From: Actinomycetales bacterium
GTDB lineage: Bacteria; Actinomycetota; Actinomycetes; Actinomycetales; Beutenbergiaceae
Assembly: GCA_016649925.1 (NCBI GenBank)
Contig: JAENWO010000051.1
Span: forward strand, 1 to 10,830
Direction: 5' to 3'
Length of the DNA stretch: 10,830 bases
Part shown: in pieces, positions 1-6,990 of the stretch
Numbering within the stretch: position 1 is the first letter of the stretch
How the letters are laid out: every line of letters starts with the position of its first letter
Translations under genes and position numbers: made by a program
The notes under the pieces: model-generated
The model's database searches: none
Told to the model about the DNA's origin: nothing
The model's input: only the letters and a program-made list of their open reading frames with translations

Positions 1-1
1 C

Positions 2-55
2 TTCCAACACGTGGCCGACGGCACCGTCACCACCGAGGAAGCGGCCGGGACCTAG
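2..55 (+). CDS. Possible C-terminal end of an unidentified protein (cut by window edge)
   Basis: The frame starting at base 2 is open and ends at TAG (53-55), giving a 17-residue tail, FQHVADGTVTTEEAAGT. Its composition (acidic, no Arg/Pro/Gly runs) looks like a real protein C-terminus rather than antisense noise in GC-rich DNA. A short GC-rich hairpin follows the stop. Too little remains to name a family, and the call rests on composition and on filling otherwise empty DNA. Confidence 0.3.
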   Translation, partial: FQHVADGTVTTEEAAGT

Positions 56-60
56 GCCGC

Positions 61-75
61 GGCCCCGTTCGGGCC
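61..75 (+). terminator. Short GC hairpin after the first stop codon
   Basis: GGCCC (61-65) and GGGCC (71-75) pair perfectly around a five-base loop, six bases after the TAG at 53-55. There is no T-run, so it is not a classical intrinsic terminator. Such hairpins are common by chance in this GC range. Confidence 0.2.
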
Positions 76-104
76 ACGGGCCCCGGATGTGGTTCGCTGG
101 GAAC

Positions 105-524
105 ATGACCCACACGAACGACCCCGACGTCATCAGCCGCCTGCTCAGCTCACCGGGCCGGTGGGCGGTCGTGGGCCTCTCCTCGAACCGGGAGCGCGCC
201 GCGTACCGCGTGGGCGCGTACCTGCAGCGGGTGCTGGAGATGCAGATCGTCCCGGTGCACCCCCGCGCCGAGGTGGTGCACGGCCAGGACGGCTACGCCA
301 CGCTCGCCGACATCCCGGGCGACATCGACGTCGTGGACGTGTTCGTCAACTCTTCCCTCGCCGGCGCAGTGGTCGACGAGGCGATCGCCCGGGGCGCGAA
401 GGCCGTCTGGCTCCAGCTCGACGTCATCGACGAGGAGGCCGTCCAACGGGCCAAGGACGCCGGCCTGGACGTCGTCATGGACGTCTGCCCGGCCATCGAG
501 GGACCGAGGCTCGGCCTGGGCTGA
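105..524 (+). CDS. CoA-binding domain protein (YccU/CoA_binding_2 type)
   Basis: A 139-residue single-domain Rossmann-fold protein of the CoA_binding_2 family, probably soluble and cytoplasmic. Its physiological role is not established; relatives bind CoA or a similar nucleotide. Visible signatures are the N-terminal strand and nucleotide loop WAVVGLSSNRERAAYRV (about 20-36), VHPRAEVVHGQDGYATLADIP (51-71), and the C-terminal GAKAVWLQLDVIDEEA (97-112) leading to VVMDVCPAIEGPR (123-135), which is typical of this family. The length is normal. ATG 105 was chosen because homologues begin a few residues before the first helix; an in-frame ATG at 87 adds MWFAGN and has no ribosome site. Only GGGA lies just before ATG 105, so initiation signals are weak. 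It converges on the acyltransferase gene with an 18-bp gap, so the two are not functionally linked by operon. Confidence 0.85.
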   Translation: MTHTNDPDVISRLLSSPGRWAVVGLSSNRERAAYRVGAYLQRVLEMQIVPVHPRAEVVHGQDGYATLADIPGDIDVVDVFVNSSLAGAVVDEAIARGAKAVWLQLDVIDEEAVQRAKDAGLDVVMDVCPAIEGPRLGLG

Positions 525-540
525 GGGTCGACCCTGGCCC
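518..540. terminator. Candidate bidirectional terminator between convergent genes
   Basis: A perfect 12-bp palindrome, AGGGTCGACCCT (524-535), starts on the last base of the CoA-binding gene's stop codon. It is flanked by GGGC (518-521) and GCCC (537-540), giving an eight-pair stem with a small asymmetric internal loop and a TCGA loop. It lies in the 18-bp gap between two converging genes, where a shared terminator is expected. There is no T-tract on either strand, so the call is tentative. Confidence 0.35.
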
Positions 541-542
541 GG

Positions 543-2765
543 TCAGAGCCCAAGCGGCCTGAGCGCCTCGCCCAGGTACGGCGCCAGGGTGCGCATGTAC
601 GACGGGGTGACGTGCTGCTCGTCGCGGTAGACGAGCACGCTCCCGGCCACCGGCGGGCATACCGAGTCTGTGCAGTACCTGTCCGTCAGGTCGACCAGCG
701 TGACCCCCGGGGTGTCCGCGGCCGGGGCGAGCTGGTGGTCGGACGGCATCGCGTCACTGCGCGGACGGTCGCAGGACTGCGGATGATCAGGGTGTTCGGC
801 GACGCAGTCGGTCGTGGCGTCGTCTCCCAGCATCAGCGGGTTGTCCGCGATCACCGCGACCGGGATCCCCGCCTCGGCCAGCTGCCCCCACACCTGACGG
901 AAGCCGTCCTGCGGATCCGGGCGGACGCCGTCGGCCATGAACGGCAGGGCCGTGCGGTTGGAGGTGACGACGGCGTCCAGTCCCGCCGTCCCGAGCAGAG
1001 CCGTCAGGGTCGCCTCGTTCGCCTCCAGGCAAGGCCCGCCGCGCTCGGCGTCGATGTCCCGCTGCGCCGTGGAGAACGGGCAGCTGCTGTGGAAGTAGGT
1101 GACCACACGCCAGTCGCTCTGCTCGGCGAGCACCTCGAACGCGGGTGAGTACTGCTCCATGTGGGAGTCGCCGACGAGCGCGATCGTGGTGGTGGCGTCC
1201 TCCGGCCCGAAGCTGCACACGGGCGTCGTGGGGTCGGCTGCCTGGGACTTGCACCGCCCGTCCGCACCCTCGGGCAACTCCTCCCGGGCGTCGGCGGGCG
1301 CGGGGACGATGGCCCGGCTCGCGGCGGTGAACGGGTCGTACCCCTCGGGGCGTATCGAGGCGGCACCGAGTTCCGGCGGCGGGTCCGCGAGCAGTGCGGT
1401 GGCGTCCCGGTCCTGGACGCGCTGGACCGATGCGAGAGCTGTCCCCGCGACGGTTCCGGCCGAGACCGCGAGCACGATCCCGAGCAGCCCCACGCCCAGG
1501 GATCTCGCGGCCGAACTCCGCAGCCGGGCCGAGTGCATGAACGGCTCCTCCACGAACCGGCGGCTCAGCGCGGCCAACAGCACCGACGTCACCAGCGCGA
1601 GGCCGGCGAGCGCGAGGGAGTCGCCGGTGGCGCTCAGGGTGCCGAGCGCGACGGGCAGGATGGCGATCACCGGCCAGTGCCACAGGTAGAGGGAGTAGGA
1701 GGCATCCCCCACCCACTGGACGGCGCGCCGCCCCATCAGGTGACTCGGTGACCACGACGCCTGCGTCCGGCCCGCGTGGATCACCGCTACGGTGCCGAGC
1801 ACCGGGACCAGCGCCGCAGACCCGGGGAACGGGGTCTGCGCCGAGAACACGAACGCCGCCCAGACGATCGCGGCGAGCCCGGCCCACGCCAGCGCGGCGC
1901 GCCACCTCTCGTCGCGCCGCGCCGTCGAGCCGGCGAGTGCGAGCAGACCCCCGGCGCCCAGCTCCCAGGCCCTCGTGTGCGAGACGAAGTACGCGGCCGG
2001 GTCGCCCTGCGCCGTCATCCACACCGACAGCGCCAGGCTGGAGGCCGTCACCATGCCGAGCACGAGCAGTGCCCGACGGCGGAACGTGCGCAGGCTCCCG
2101 GACGTCGCCGTCGTCGTCGGTTCCGTTCTCGTCGCGCGCTGCGCGCTCAACCGGAACGTGAGCAGCGCGAGGAGCCCGAGCACACCGGGCCAGACGAAGT
2201 AGAACTGCTCCTCGATCGACAGCGACCAGAAGTGCTGGAACGGGCTCGCCGCGGCACCCTCGGCGAGGTAGTCCACGGACTGCGACGCCAGCAGCCAGTT
2301 CTGCACGAACAGCCCCGACGCACGCGCCTGCTCCCCCATCGCCTCCCAGCGCGTCGTCGGCAGGATCGCCGACCCGAGTGCGGTGACCACGACGAGCGTG
2401 ACGGCGGAGGCCGGCAGGATCCGTCGGGCCCGGCGGGCGTAGAAGTCGCGCAGCCGCAGCCGTCCGGTGCGTTCGATCTCGGCGAGCATGATCCCGGTGA
2501 TGAGGAAGCCGGAGATGACGAAGAACACGTCCACGCCGATGTACCCGCCCGGCAACCAGCCCGAGTTCAGGTGGTAGACCACCACGAGCGTCACGGCCAA
2601 CGCGCGCAGCGCCTGGATCTCCGGGCGGAACGTGCTGGTGCGGCCGCGGGTTCCGCCCAGCCGGCTGGTCGAACCCGCGCGGGCCGAACCCGCGCGGGCA
2701 GTGGCGTGTGCCCGTGCGTCGCGCTCGGGCATCTGGGTCTGCACCATGCTCGTGCTCGACGTCAT
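543..2765 (-). CDS. Membrane acyltransferase (acyltransferase-3/OafA family) with C-terminal SGNH domain
   Basis: A 740-residue integral membrane protein of the OafA/OatA-like type that transfers acyl (usually acetyl) groups onto a cell-envelope sugar. After an Arg/Ala-rich tail of about 45 residues comes the acyltransferase-3 domain: RPEIQALRAL (47-56) with His65, GVDVFFVISGFL (77-88), FYARRARRILP (108-118), SLSIEEQFYFVWP (181-193), WVGDASYSLYLWHWP (351-365), and about ten hydrophobic segments to about residue 445. A linker leads to an SGNH hydrolase-like domain with VGDSH (531-535, nucleophile Ser534) and DEQH (715-718, Asp715/His718), so all catalytic motifs are present. Cysteines in this domain (505, 517, 562, 579, 654, 665, 698, 703) could form disulfides outside the cell. 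ATG 2765 follows GGAGG with a four-base spacer. It lies 90 bp downstream of the sugar permease gene on the same strand. The acceptor (peptidoglycan, polysaccharide or small glycoside) cannot be told from sequence. Confidence 0.9.
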   Translation of the reverse strand: MTSSTSMVQTQMPERDARAHATARAGSARAGSTSRLGGTRGRTSTFRPEIQALRALAVTLVVVYHLNSGWLPGGYIGVDVFFVISGFLITGIMLAEIERTGRLRLRDFYARRARRILPASAVTLVVVTALGSAILPTTRWEAMGEQARASGLFVQNWLLASQSVDYLAEGAAASPFQHFWSLSIEEQFYFVWPGVLGLLALLTFRLSAQRATRTEPTTTATSGSLRTFRRRALLVLGMVTASSLALSVWMTAQGDPAAYFVSHTRAWELGAGGLLALAGSTARRDERWRAALAWAGLAAIVWAAFVFSAQTPFPGSAALVPVLGTVAVIHAGRTQASWSPSHLMGRRAVQWVGDASYSLYLWHWPVIAILPVALGTLSATGDSLALAGLALVTSVLLAALSRRFVEEPFMHSARLRSSAARSLGVGLLGIVLAVSAGTVAGTALASVQRVQDRDATALLADPPPELGAASIRPEGYDPFTAASRAIVPAPADAREELPEGADGRCKSQAADPTTPVCSFGPEDATTTIALVGDSHMEQYSPAFEVLAEQSDWRVVTYFHSSCPFSTAQRDIDAERGGPCLEANEATLTALLGTAGLDAVVTSNRTALPFMADGVRPDPQDGFRQVWGQLAEAGIPVAVIADNPLMLGDDATTDCVAEHPDHPQSCDRPRSDAMPSDHQLAPAADTPGVTLVDLTDRYCTDSVCPPVAGSVLVYRDEQHVTPSYMRTLAPYLGEALRPLGL
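2671..2700 (-). repeat. 15-bp tandem duplication in the acyltransferase N-terminal tail
   Basis: GAACCCGCGCGGGCC (2671-2685) is followed directly by a copy differing at the last base (2686-2700). In the coding frame it encodes ARAGS twice. Each copy contains the palindrome CCCGCGCGGG. The repeat keeps frame and lies in the poorly conserved cytoplasmic tail, so copy number could vary without damage. Confidence 0.75.
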
Positions 2766-2776
2766 GTCACCTCCGG

Positions 2777-2793
2777 GCCGGAACCCTTCCGGC
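2777..2793 (-). promoter_or_regulatory. Hairpin directly upstream of the acyltransferase ribosome site
   Basis: GCCGGAA (2777-2783) and TTCCGGC (2787-2793) form a perfect seven-pair stem with a three-base loop. It ends two bases before the GGAGG ribosome site (2770-2774) of the acyltransferase. It could terminate some readthrough from the transporter operon or affect translation initiation. No U-run follows it. A TAGCGT -10-like hexamer (complement of 2802-2807) would place a start just upstream of the hairpin, but no matching -35 is visible. Confidence 0.35.
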
Positions 2794-2855
2794 AGCCGTC
2801 CACGCTACCCGCCGATCCGATGTCGGGCACGGGCACAGCCGACCACCCGCGACGG

Positions 2856-3746
2856 CTACTTCATCGTGCCCTGGGACACCGAGCCCTGGAGCTGACGCTG
2901 GAAGATGATGTAGACGATCAGCACCGGCACGACCGTGATGACCACGGCAGCGAAGAGCGAGCCGAAGTCGACGGCGTACCCGGCGGACGAGGCGAACCCC
3001 GCCATCCCCTGCGAGAGCACCCAGTTGTCCTGGTTCGTGTTGAGCGCGACCGGCAACAGGAACTGGTTCCACAGACCGAGGAAGTTGAAGATCGCCACCG
3101 AGGCCATCCCCGGCCTCGCCATCGGCAGCATCACCTGGAAGAACGTGCGCCACTCCCCCGCTCCGTCGATGGCGGCGGCCTCCGCGATCTCATCGGGCAG
3201 GCCGCGGAAGAAGGAGTACATGAAGAACACCGTGAACGGCAGCGCGAACGCGACGTACGTGATGATCAGACCGGGCAGGGTGTTCAACAGCCCGACGTTC
3301 CGCAGCACGAAGAACAGCGGCACGATCGCCAGGAACACCGGGAACGTCAGACCGGCGAGCATCAGGTAGTAGATCGCCCGGCGCCCCGGGAAGTCGAACC
3401 TCGCCAGGACGTACGCGCACATGGCACCCAGCAGCATCACGATGACGAGGGCACACGTCACCACGATCACCGTGTTGAGGAAGAAGTTGCCGATACCCGC
3501 GGATGTCCACGCGGAGACGTAGTTGTCGAAGTTCCAGCTCGCGGGTAGCGCGAACGGTGACGCGAAGATCTCCCGCGACGTCTTGAACGACGAGAGCAGC
3601 GTCCACAGCAGCGGAGCGATCACCACGATCGACCAGATGATCAGCACCGTGTGCGACACCCCGGCGACGGCTCGGTCTCCGCGCTCCGACGACGTCGGTT
3701 GCGGCACGGAGCGCACGAGCTCATCGGTGCGAGTGATGGTCGTCAT
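2856..3746 (-). CDS. Carbohydrate ABC transporter permease, MalG/NgcG type
   Basis: A 296-residue inner-membrane subunit of a sugar importer (CUT1 family), pairing with the upstream permease to form the channel. It has about six hydrophobic segments, the first near residues 31-51. The cytoplasmic EAA loop that docks on the ATPase is clear: EAAAIDGAGEWRTFFQVMLPMARPG (189-213), with the invariant Gly at 195. The C-terminus, FQRQLQGSVSQGTMK, is typical of MalG-type subunits. ATG 3746 overlaps the preceding gene's stop by 4 bp (ATGA) and has GGAGG six bases upstream, so both coupling and ribosome site fix this start. It is third in the binding protein-permease-permease order. Substrate is inferred from the NgcE-like binding protein, not from this sequence. 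Confidence 0.93.
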   Translation of the reverse strand: MTTITRTDELVRSVPQPTSSERGDRAVAGVSHTVLIIWSIVVIAPLLWTLLSSFKTSREIFASPFALPASWNFDNYVSAWTSAGIGNFFLNTVIVVTCALVIVMLLGAMCAYVLARFDFPGRRAIYYLMLAGLTFPVFLAIVPLFFVLRNVGLLNTLPGLIITYVAFALPFTVFFMYSFFRGLPDEIAEAAAIDGAGEWRTFFQVMLPMARPGMASVAIFNFLGLWNQFLLPVALNTNQDNWVLSQGMAGFASSAGYAVDFGSLFAAVVITVVPVLIVYIIFQRQLQGSVSQGTMK

Positions 3747-4759
3747 GCGCGGCCTCCGTCATCCCTGCCGCCGGTGATCCGGTTGACCGTGAACACGATC
3801 GCAGCGAACAGCAGGGTCACCACGGCGAGCACCACACCCATCGCGCTCGCGTAACCGAACTGTCCCCGCGTGAAGGCGGTGCGGAACAGCTGCTGGGACA
3901 TCACGAGCGTGCTGTTGTCCGGACCACCGTTCGGGTTCAGCGCCTGCATGTACACGAACGCGTCCAGCGCCATGATGCCGAGGTAGATGTACGCCGTCTG
4001 CACGCTGTCCCGGATCAGAGGGATGGTGATCGACCACGCCGTGCGGAACCGCCCGGCGCCGTCGATACGAGCCGCCTCGTACGTCTCGGCCGGGATGCCC
4101 TTGATGGCCGCGATGAAGAGCAGCATGTAGAAGCCGACGAAGCCCCACACGATGACGAACATGGTGACGGGCATGGCTGTACCGACCCTGCCCAGCCAGG
4201 GGAACGAGGAGAACTGCTCCATCCCGAGGCCGGTCAGGATGCCGTTGAGCAACCCGGCCGACGGGTCGAAGATCTGCCTCCAGATCAGGCCGATCACGAT
4301 CGCCGGGATCGCGTACGGGAAGAACGAGACCACCCGGTAGAAACTCGAGTTCCGGATGCCCTGGACCTGCCCCTTGCCCGAACCCCCGACCGTGATCAGC
4401 GTCGCGAACGCCAGCGCGATCACGATCGTGACCAGCGGGACGACGATCGCCAGGACGATGCTGTTTCCGACCGCCTTCATGAAGATGGGGTCGTCGAGCA
4501 ACTTGGTGAAGTTCCCGAGACCGATGACGTTGAACTCCGCCGTGTACCCGGTCCAGTCCGTCAGCGAGTAGAAGACGGCCTGGATGAACGGCCAGATCAC
4601 GAACACCAGGAACAACGCCAGCGGCAGCCCGAGGAACACGATCATGAAGCTGACGTAGTCGAGCGTCAGCTTCCGCCGCCGGGACCCCCGGGGCATCTTG
4701 CGACGCCCCGAGGGTCCCACGACCGCGGCAACAACGTCAGCCGCGTCAGTCGCAGTCAC
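3743..4759 (-). CDS. Sugar ABC transporter permease, MalF/UgpA/NgcF type
   Basis: A 338-residue CUT1 sugar-importer permease. A basic cytoplasmic N-terminus (GRRKMPRGSRRRK, 18-30) precedes the first membrane segment (about 38-58), followed by about five more. The EAA loop EAARIDGAGRFRTAWSITIPLIRD (228-251) is intact, and the region after it, MALDAFVYMQALNPNGGPDNST (263-284), matches the MalF/UgpA pattern before the final helices. The start is GTG at 4759, overlapping the binding-protein stop by 4 bp (GTGA, 4756-4759); no strong ribosome site precedes it, so translation probably depends on coupling. It forms a heterodimer with the next gene's product. No ATP-binding subunit is encoded nearby, as in Streptomyces Ngc and Das systems, which share the MsiK ATPase. 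Confidence 0.93.
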   Translation of the reverse strand: MTATDAADVVAAVVGPSGRRKMPRGSRRRKLTLDYVSFMIVFLGLPLALFLVFVIWPFIQAVFYSLTDWTGYTAEFNVIGLGNFTKLLDDPIFMKAVGNSIVLAIVVPLVTIVIALAFATLITVGGSGKGQVQGIRNSSFYRVVSFFPYAIPAIVIGLIWRQIFDPSAGLLNGILTGLGMEQFSSFPWLGRVGTAMPVTMFVIVWGFVGFYMLLFIAAIKGIPAETYEAARIDGAGRFRTAWSITIPLIRDSVQTAYIYLGIMALDAFVYMQALNPNGGPDNSTLVMSQQLFRTAFTRGQFGYASAMGVVLAVVTLLFAAIVFTVNRITGGRDDGGRA

Positions 4760-6174
4760 TGCACTTCGATCTTCGTGATCGAGTCGTCCTCCCGGATCCG
4801 ATCCGTGATCGCCTGCAGGTCAGCGGTGAGGTCAGCCACCGACTTCGAGCCGTCGAGGAACGTGTTCCAGATGACCAGCTGGTCCGCGTTGGTGCCGTAG
4901 AGGTCGACGAACCCGTGCGTGAAGATGTCCTCACCGGCGGCCGCGAGCAGGTCCGTCTGGGACACGAGCGCGGTGGAACCGAACCCGTCCGCGGGCACCA
5001 GGTCCTTGACGATCGGCAATGCCAGCTTCTCCTTGGAGAAGTTCGTCGCGGCGTCCTTGGACAGCATCGTGCGCAGCAGCTCCTTGCCGCCCTCGACGTT
5101 CGCGGCGTCCGATGGCACGATGTACGACTCGCCGGCCGTGGAGTGCAGCGCGGTGGCCGGGAAGGCCGAGTCCGCGGTGACCGGGAACGACGGCACACCC
5201 GTCATCTCGAACCCGTCGGCGGTCTGGGTCTTCATCTCGTTCTCGATCCAGGACCCCGAGGGGTACAGGAGCGCGGCCTGGTCGAAGCTCCACTGGGCCT
5301 GCGCCGCGGTGAACTGCGTGCCGGAGCCACCCGGCTTCATGTAGCCGGCGTCGATGATCTCCTTCATGGCCGTGAACACGGCCTGCACGGCCGGCAGCGA
5401 CCAGCAACCTTCCTGGAGGTTGTCCAGGGCGAGGCGCACCTCGTCGCCACCCTCCTTGATGGCCGAGTCGATCGCGAGGGTCTGGTAATAGGTGGCGGCC
5501 TCGGTGCCCCAGCAGAAGAGGTACAGGCCCTGCGCCTGAGCGAGGGCGCCGAGCTCCTTGGCCTCGGCCCACGTGGTCGGGACGTCCCAGCCGTTCGCCT
5601 CGAAGAGGCTCGCGGAGTACCAGACGCCGTAAACGGTCAACACGTAGTTGAGGGCGGCGAGCTTGCCGTCGAACGTACCGGGTGCGAGCACACCGACGTA
5701 GAGGGTGTCCCGGATGGTGGTGCCCTCGAGGTTGGGGGCGTCGATCACGTCGGTGAGGTCCTCGAGCTGGTCGAGGATCGTGCTGAAGCCGATCAACTGT
5801 GCACCCGAGTTGTCGATGAGGTCCGGCGGGTTGCCGGCCACGAAGCGGGGCTGCAGCTGGGTGGCGATCTGTGTGGACGACTCGACGGTGGCCGTCGAGC
5901 CGGCGTGGTTCTCGGCGAGGATGGCGGCGGCGAACTGCACGTAGTCCACGCCGTAACCGCCATCGAAGATGACGGCGTCGATCGTGGAGTTCTCGACCAT
6001 GCCGAACGGGTTCGTGTCCGACAGCTCGCCCGTGGGTCCGGCGCCCGTCTCGGTCTCGCCACCACCACCGGTGGCGCAGGAAGCGAGCGTGAGCCCGAAC
6101 GGGACGCTCGCTGCCGTGAAGAGGAGACCGCGCAGGACGTTGCGGCGGCTGATGGTGGCCTTCTGGTCAGTCAT
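4756..6174 (-). CDS. ngcE: Sugar-binding lipoprotein of an ABC importer, NgcE family (GlcNAc/chitobiose type)
   Basis: A 472-residue extracellular solute-binding protein. The N-terminus has a twin-arginine motif (SRRNVLRG, 9-16), a hydrophobic core and a lipobox LASC (30-33), so it is probably a Tat-exported lipoprotein anchored at Cys33, followed by a Gly/Glu/Thr-rich linker to about 50. The mature part resembles NgcE: NPFGM (55-59), FDGGYGVDYVQF (70-81), QLQPRFVAGNPPDLIDNSGA (106-125), VYGVWYSASLFEANGWDVPTTW (181-202) and PSGSWIENEM (305-314). NgcE of Streptomyces binds N-acetylglucosamine and chitobiose; this assignment is from remembered family motifs, and specificity could differ. ATG 6174 has a weak AAGAAGGG ribosome site about 11 bases upstream. 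It starts 60 bp after the SIS gene, the only sizeable gap within the operon, and that gap holds a hairpin. Confidence 0.85.
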   Translation of the reverse strand: MTDQKATISRRNVLRGLLFTAASVPFGLTLASCATGGGGETETGAGPTGELSDTNPFGMVENSTIDAVIFDGGYGVDYVQFAAAILAENHAGSTATVESSTQIATQLQPRFVAGNPPDLIDNSGAQLIGFSTILDQLEDLTDVIDAPNLEGTTIRDTLYVGVLAPGTFDGKLAALNYVLTVYGVWYSASLFEANGWDVPTTWAEAKELGALAQAQGLYLFCWGTEAATYYQTLAIDSAIKEGGDEVRLALDNLQEGCWSLPAVQAVFTAMKEIIDAGYMKPGGSGTQFTAAQAQWSFDQAALLYPSGSWIENEMKTQTADGFEMTGVPSFPVTADSAFPATALHSTAGESYIVPSDAANVEGGKELLRTMLSKDAATNFSKEKLALPIVKDLVPADGFGSTALVSQTDLLAAAGEDIFTHGFVDLYGTNADQLVIWNTFLDGSKSVADLTADLQAITDRIREDDSITKIEVQ

Positions 6175-6198
6175 CGTCTTTGATGCCCTTCTTCGGGA

Positions 6199-6222
6199 GG
6201 GCGGAGCAGGGGTTGCTCGCCC
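6199..6222 (-). promoter_or_regulatory. Intercistronic hairpin before the binding-protein gene
   Basis: GGGC (6199-6202), a bulged G, and GAGCA (6204-6208) pair with TGCTC (6214-6218) and GCCC (6219-6222) around a five-base loop, giving nine pairs. It lies between the SIS stop (6235) and the binding-protein start (6174). No U-run follows on the transcribed strand, so it is unlikely to be a full terminator. In sugar transporter operons, hairpins here often protect the binding-protein mRNA or reduce readthrough, which fits the need for excess binding protein. Confidence 0.4.
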
Positions 6223-6234
6223 GGGTGAGGATTT

Positions 6235-6990
6235 TCAGGCGGTCCGGCGGATCCGGTCGCGGTAGAGATTCTCAAGTGCCAGGTTGTGCTCATCACCTCC
6301 GGGCCGATTCGCTGAGATGTAGATCGGAGGCACCGCGCCCGTCTCGACGATCCGCTCGGCCACACCGATCGTCAACAGCTGCGCGATGAAAGCCGCGGTG
6401 ATCGACGAGACGGCTCCGACGCCGATGCCGTCCCCCACCGTCAGTGTCGTGTCCCCGAACGGCGCGAGTGTGTCGATCACGACGTCGGCCACATCGGCGA
6501 GGCGCCGACCGCTGGGGTGCTTGGGAGTCACGGCGTTGGTGTGCTCGAGGCTGGTGACGGCGATGACCTTGTGCCCCCGCTGCTTCGCGGCCAGTGCGAT
6601 GCCGACCACGGAACCGTTGACCCCCGAGTTCGACGCGATGATGAAGACGTCGGCCGGATTGATGGTCGAGACCTCGAACAGCTCGTCGACCACCGAGGGG
6701 TCCCGCTCCAGGTGGGGCCCCTCCAGCTCCGACGGGTCGTGGCTGCCGTACAGCACGACGTCCCGCAGCGCGATGCTGTTGGTGGGGATGAGCCCGCCGG
6801 CTCGCCCCGCGATCTCCATCGCGAACGCCTGGGAGTGCCCGGTGCCGAAGGCCTGCACGATGCCGCCCGCGGCGAGTGCGTCGACGATCAGGTCGATCGC
6901 GGGGTCGAGAGCTCCGTCCGCGGCGTCGGCGGCCAGCCGCTCGAGCCGGCTGGTCGCCTCCGGGAGGAAGGCCGTCATGGTGCTGGTCAT
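6235..6990 (-). CDS. SIS-domain phosphosugar enzyme, UPF0309/NagS-like
   Basis: A 251-residue cytoplasmic protein of the UPF0309 (sugar isomerase domain) family. Phosphosugar-binding features are AFGTGHSQAFAMEIAGRAGG (47-66), the SIS Ser/Asn loop IIASNSGVNGSVVG (117-130) and the C-terminal signature ISANRPGGDEHN (225-236). From memory, the Streptomyces coelicolor member SCO4393 (NagS) was described as a GlcNAc-6-phosphate dehydratase; other members are uncharacterised. This protein probably acts on an N-acetylated hexosamine phosphate made by the divergent kinase, but isomerase, dehydratase and etherase activities cannot be told apart here. It lacks the longer MurQ etherase architecture. The ATG at 6990 overlaps the regulator's stop by 4 bp and has a GGGAG ribosome site six bases upstream, which fixes this start over Met5. 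Confidence 0.88.
   Translation of the reverse strand: MTSTMTAFLPEATSRLERLAADAADGALDPAIDLIVDALAAGGIVQAFGTGHSQAFAMEIAGRAGGLIPTNSIALRDVVLYGSHDPSELEGPHLERDPSVVDELFEVSTINPADVFIIASNSGVNGSVVGIALAAKQRGHKVIAVTSLEHTNAVTPKHPSGRRLADVADVVIDTLAPFGDTTLTVGDGIGVGAVSSITAAFIAQLLTIGVAERIVETGAVPPIYISANRPGGDEHNLALENLYRDRIRRTA

Noticed and set aside
2657..2668. 12-bp palindrome CCAGCCGGCTGG inside the acyltransferase gene
   Set aside because: It is within coding sequence, of pure G/C-rich composition and without a paired copy; probably chance.
1776..3548. Long plus-strand open frame (590 codons) opposite the acyltransferase and permease genes
   Set aside because: It is antisense to two genes with clear family motifs, is extremely rich in Arg/His/Glu/Gly, crosses a real gene boundary and has no recognisable domain; this is the usual mirror frame in GC-rich DNA.
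4915..6183. Plus-strand open frame (422 codons) opposite the binding-protein gene
   Set aside because: Composition is Gly/Arg/Val/His-rich with no motif, and the opposite strand encodes a lipoprotein with signal peptide and family signatures.
6226..6237. TGAGGATTTTCA as a third regulator operator upstream of the binding-protein gene
   Set aside because: It resembles the half-sites, but the spacing is three bases shorter and it overlaps the SIS stop codon; one imperfect match is expected by chance.
6235..6990. MurNAc-6-phosphate etherase (MurQ)
   Set aside because: The protein is shorter than MurQ (about 300 residues) and carries UPF0309 signatures such as the C-terminal ANRPGGDEHN rather than MurQ motifs.
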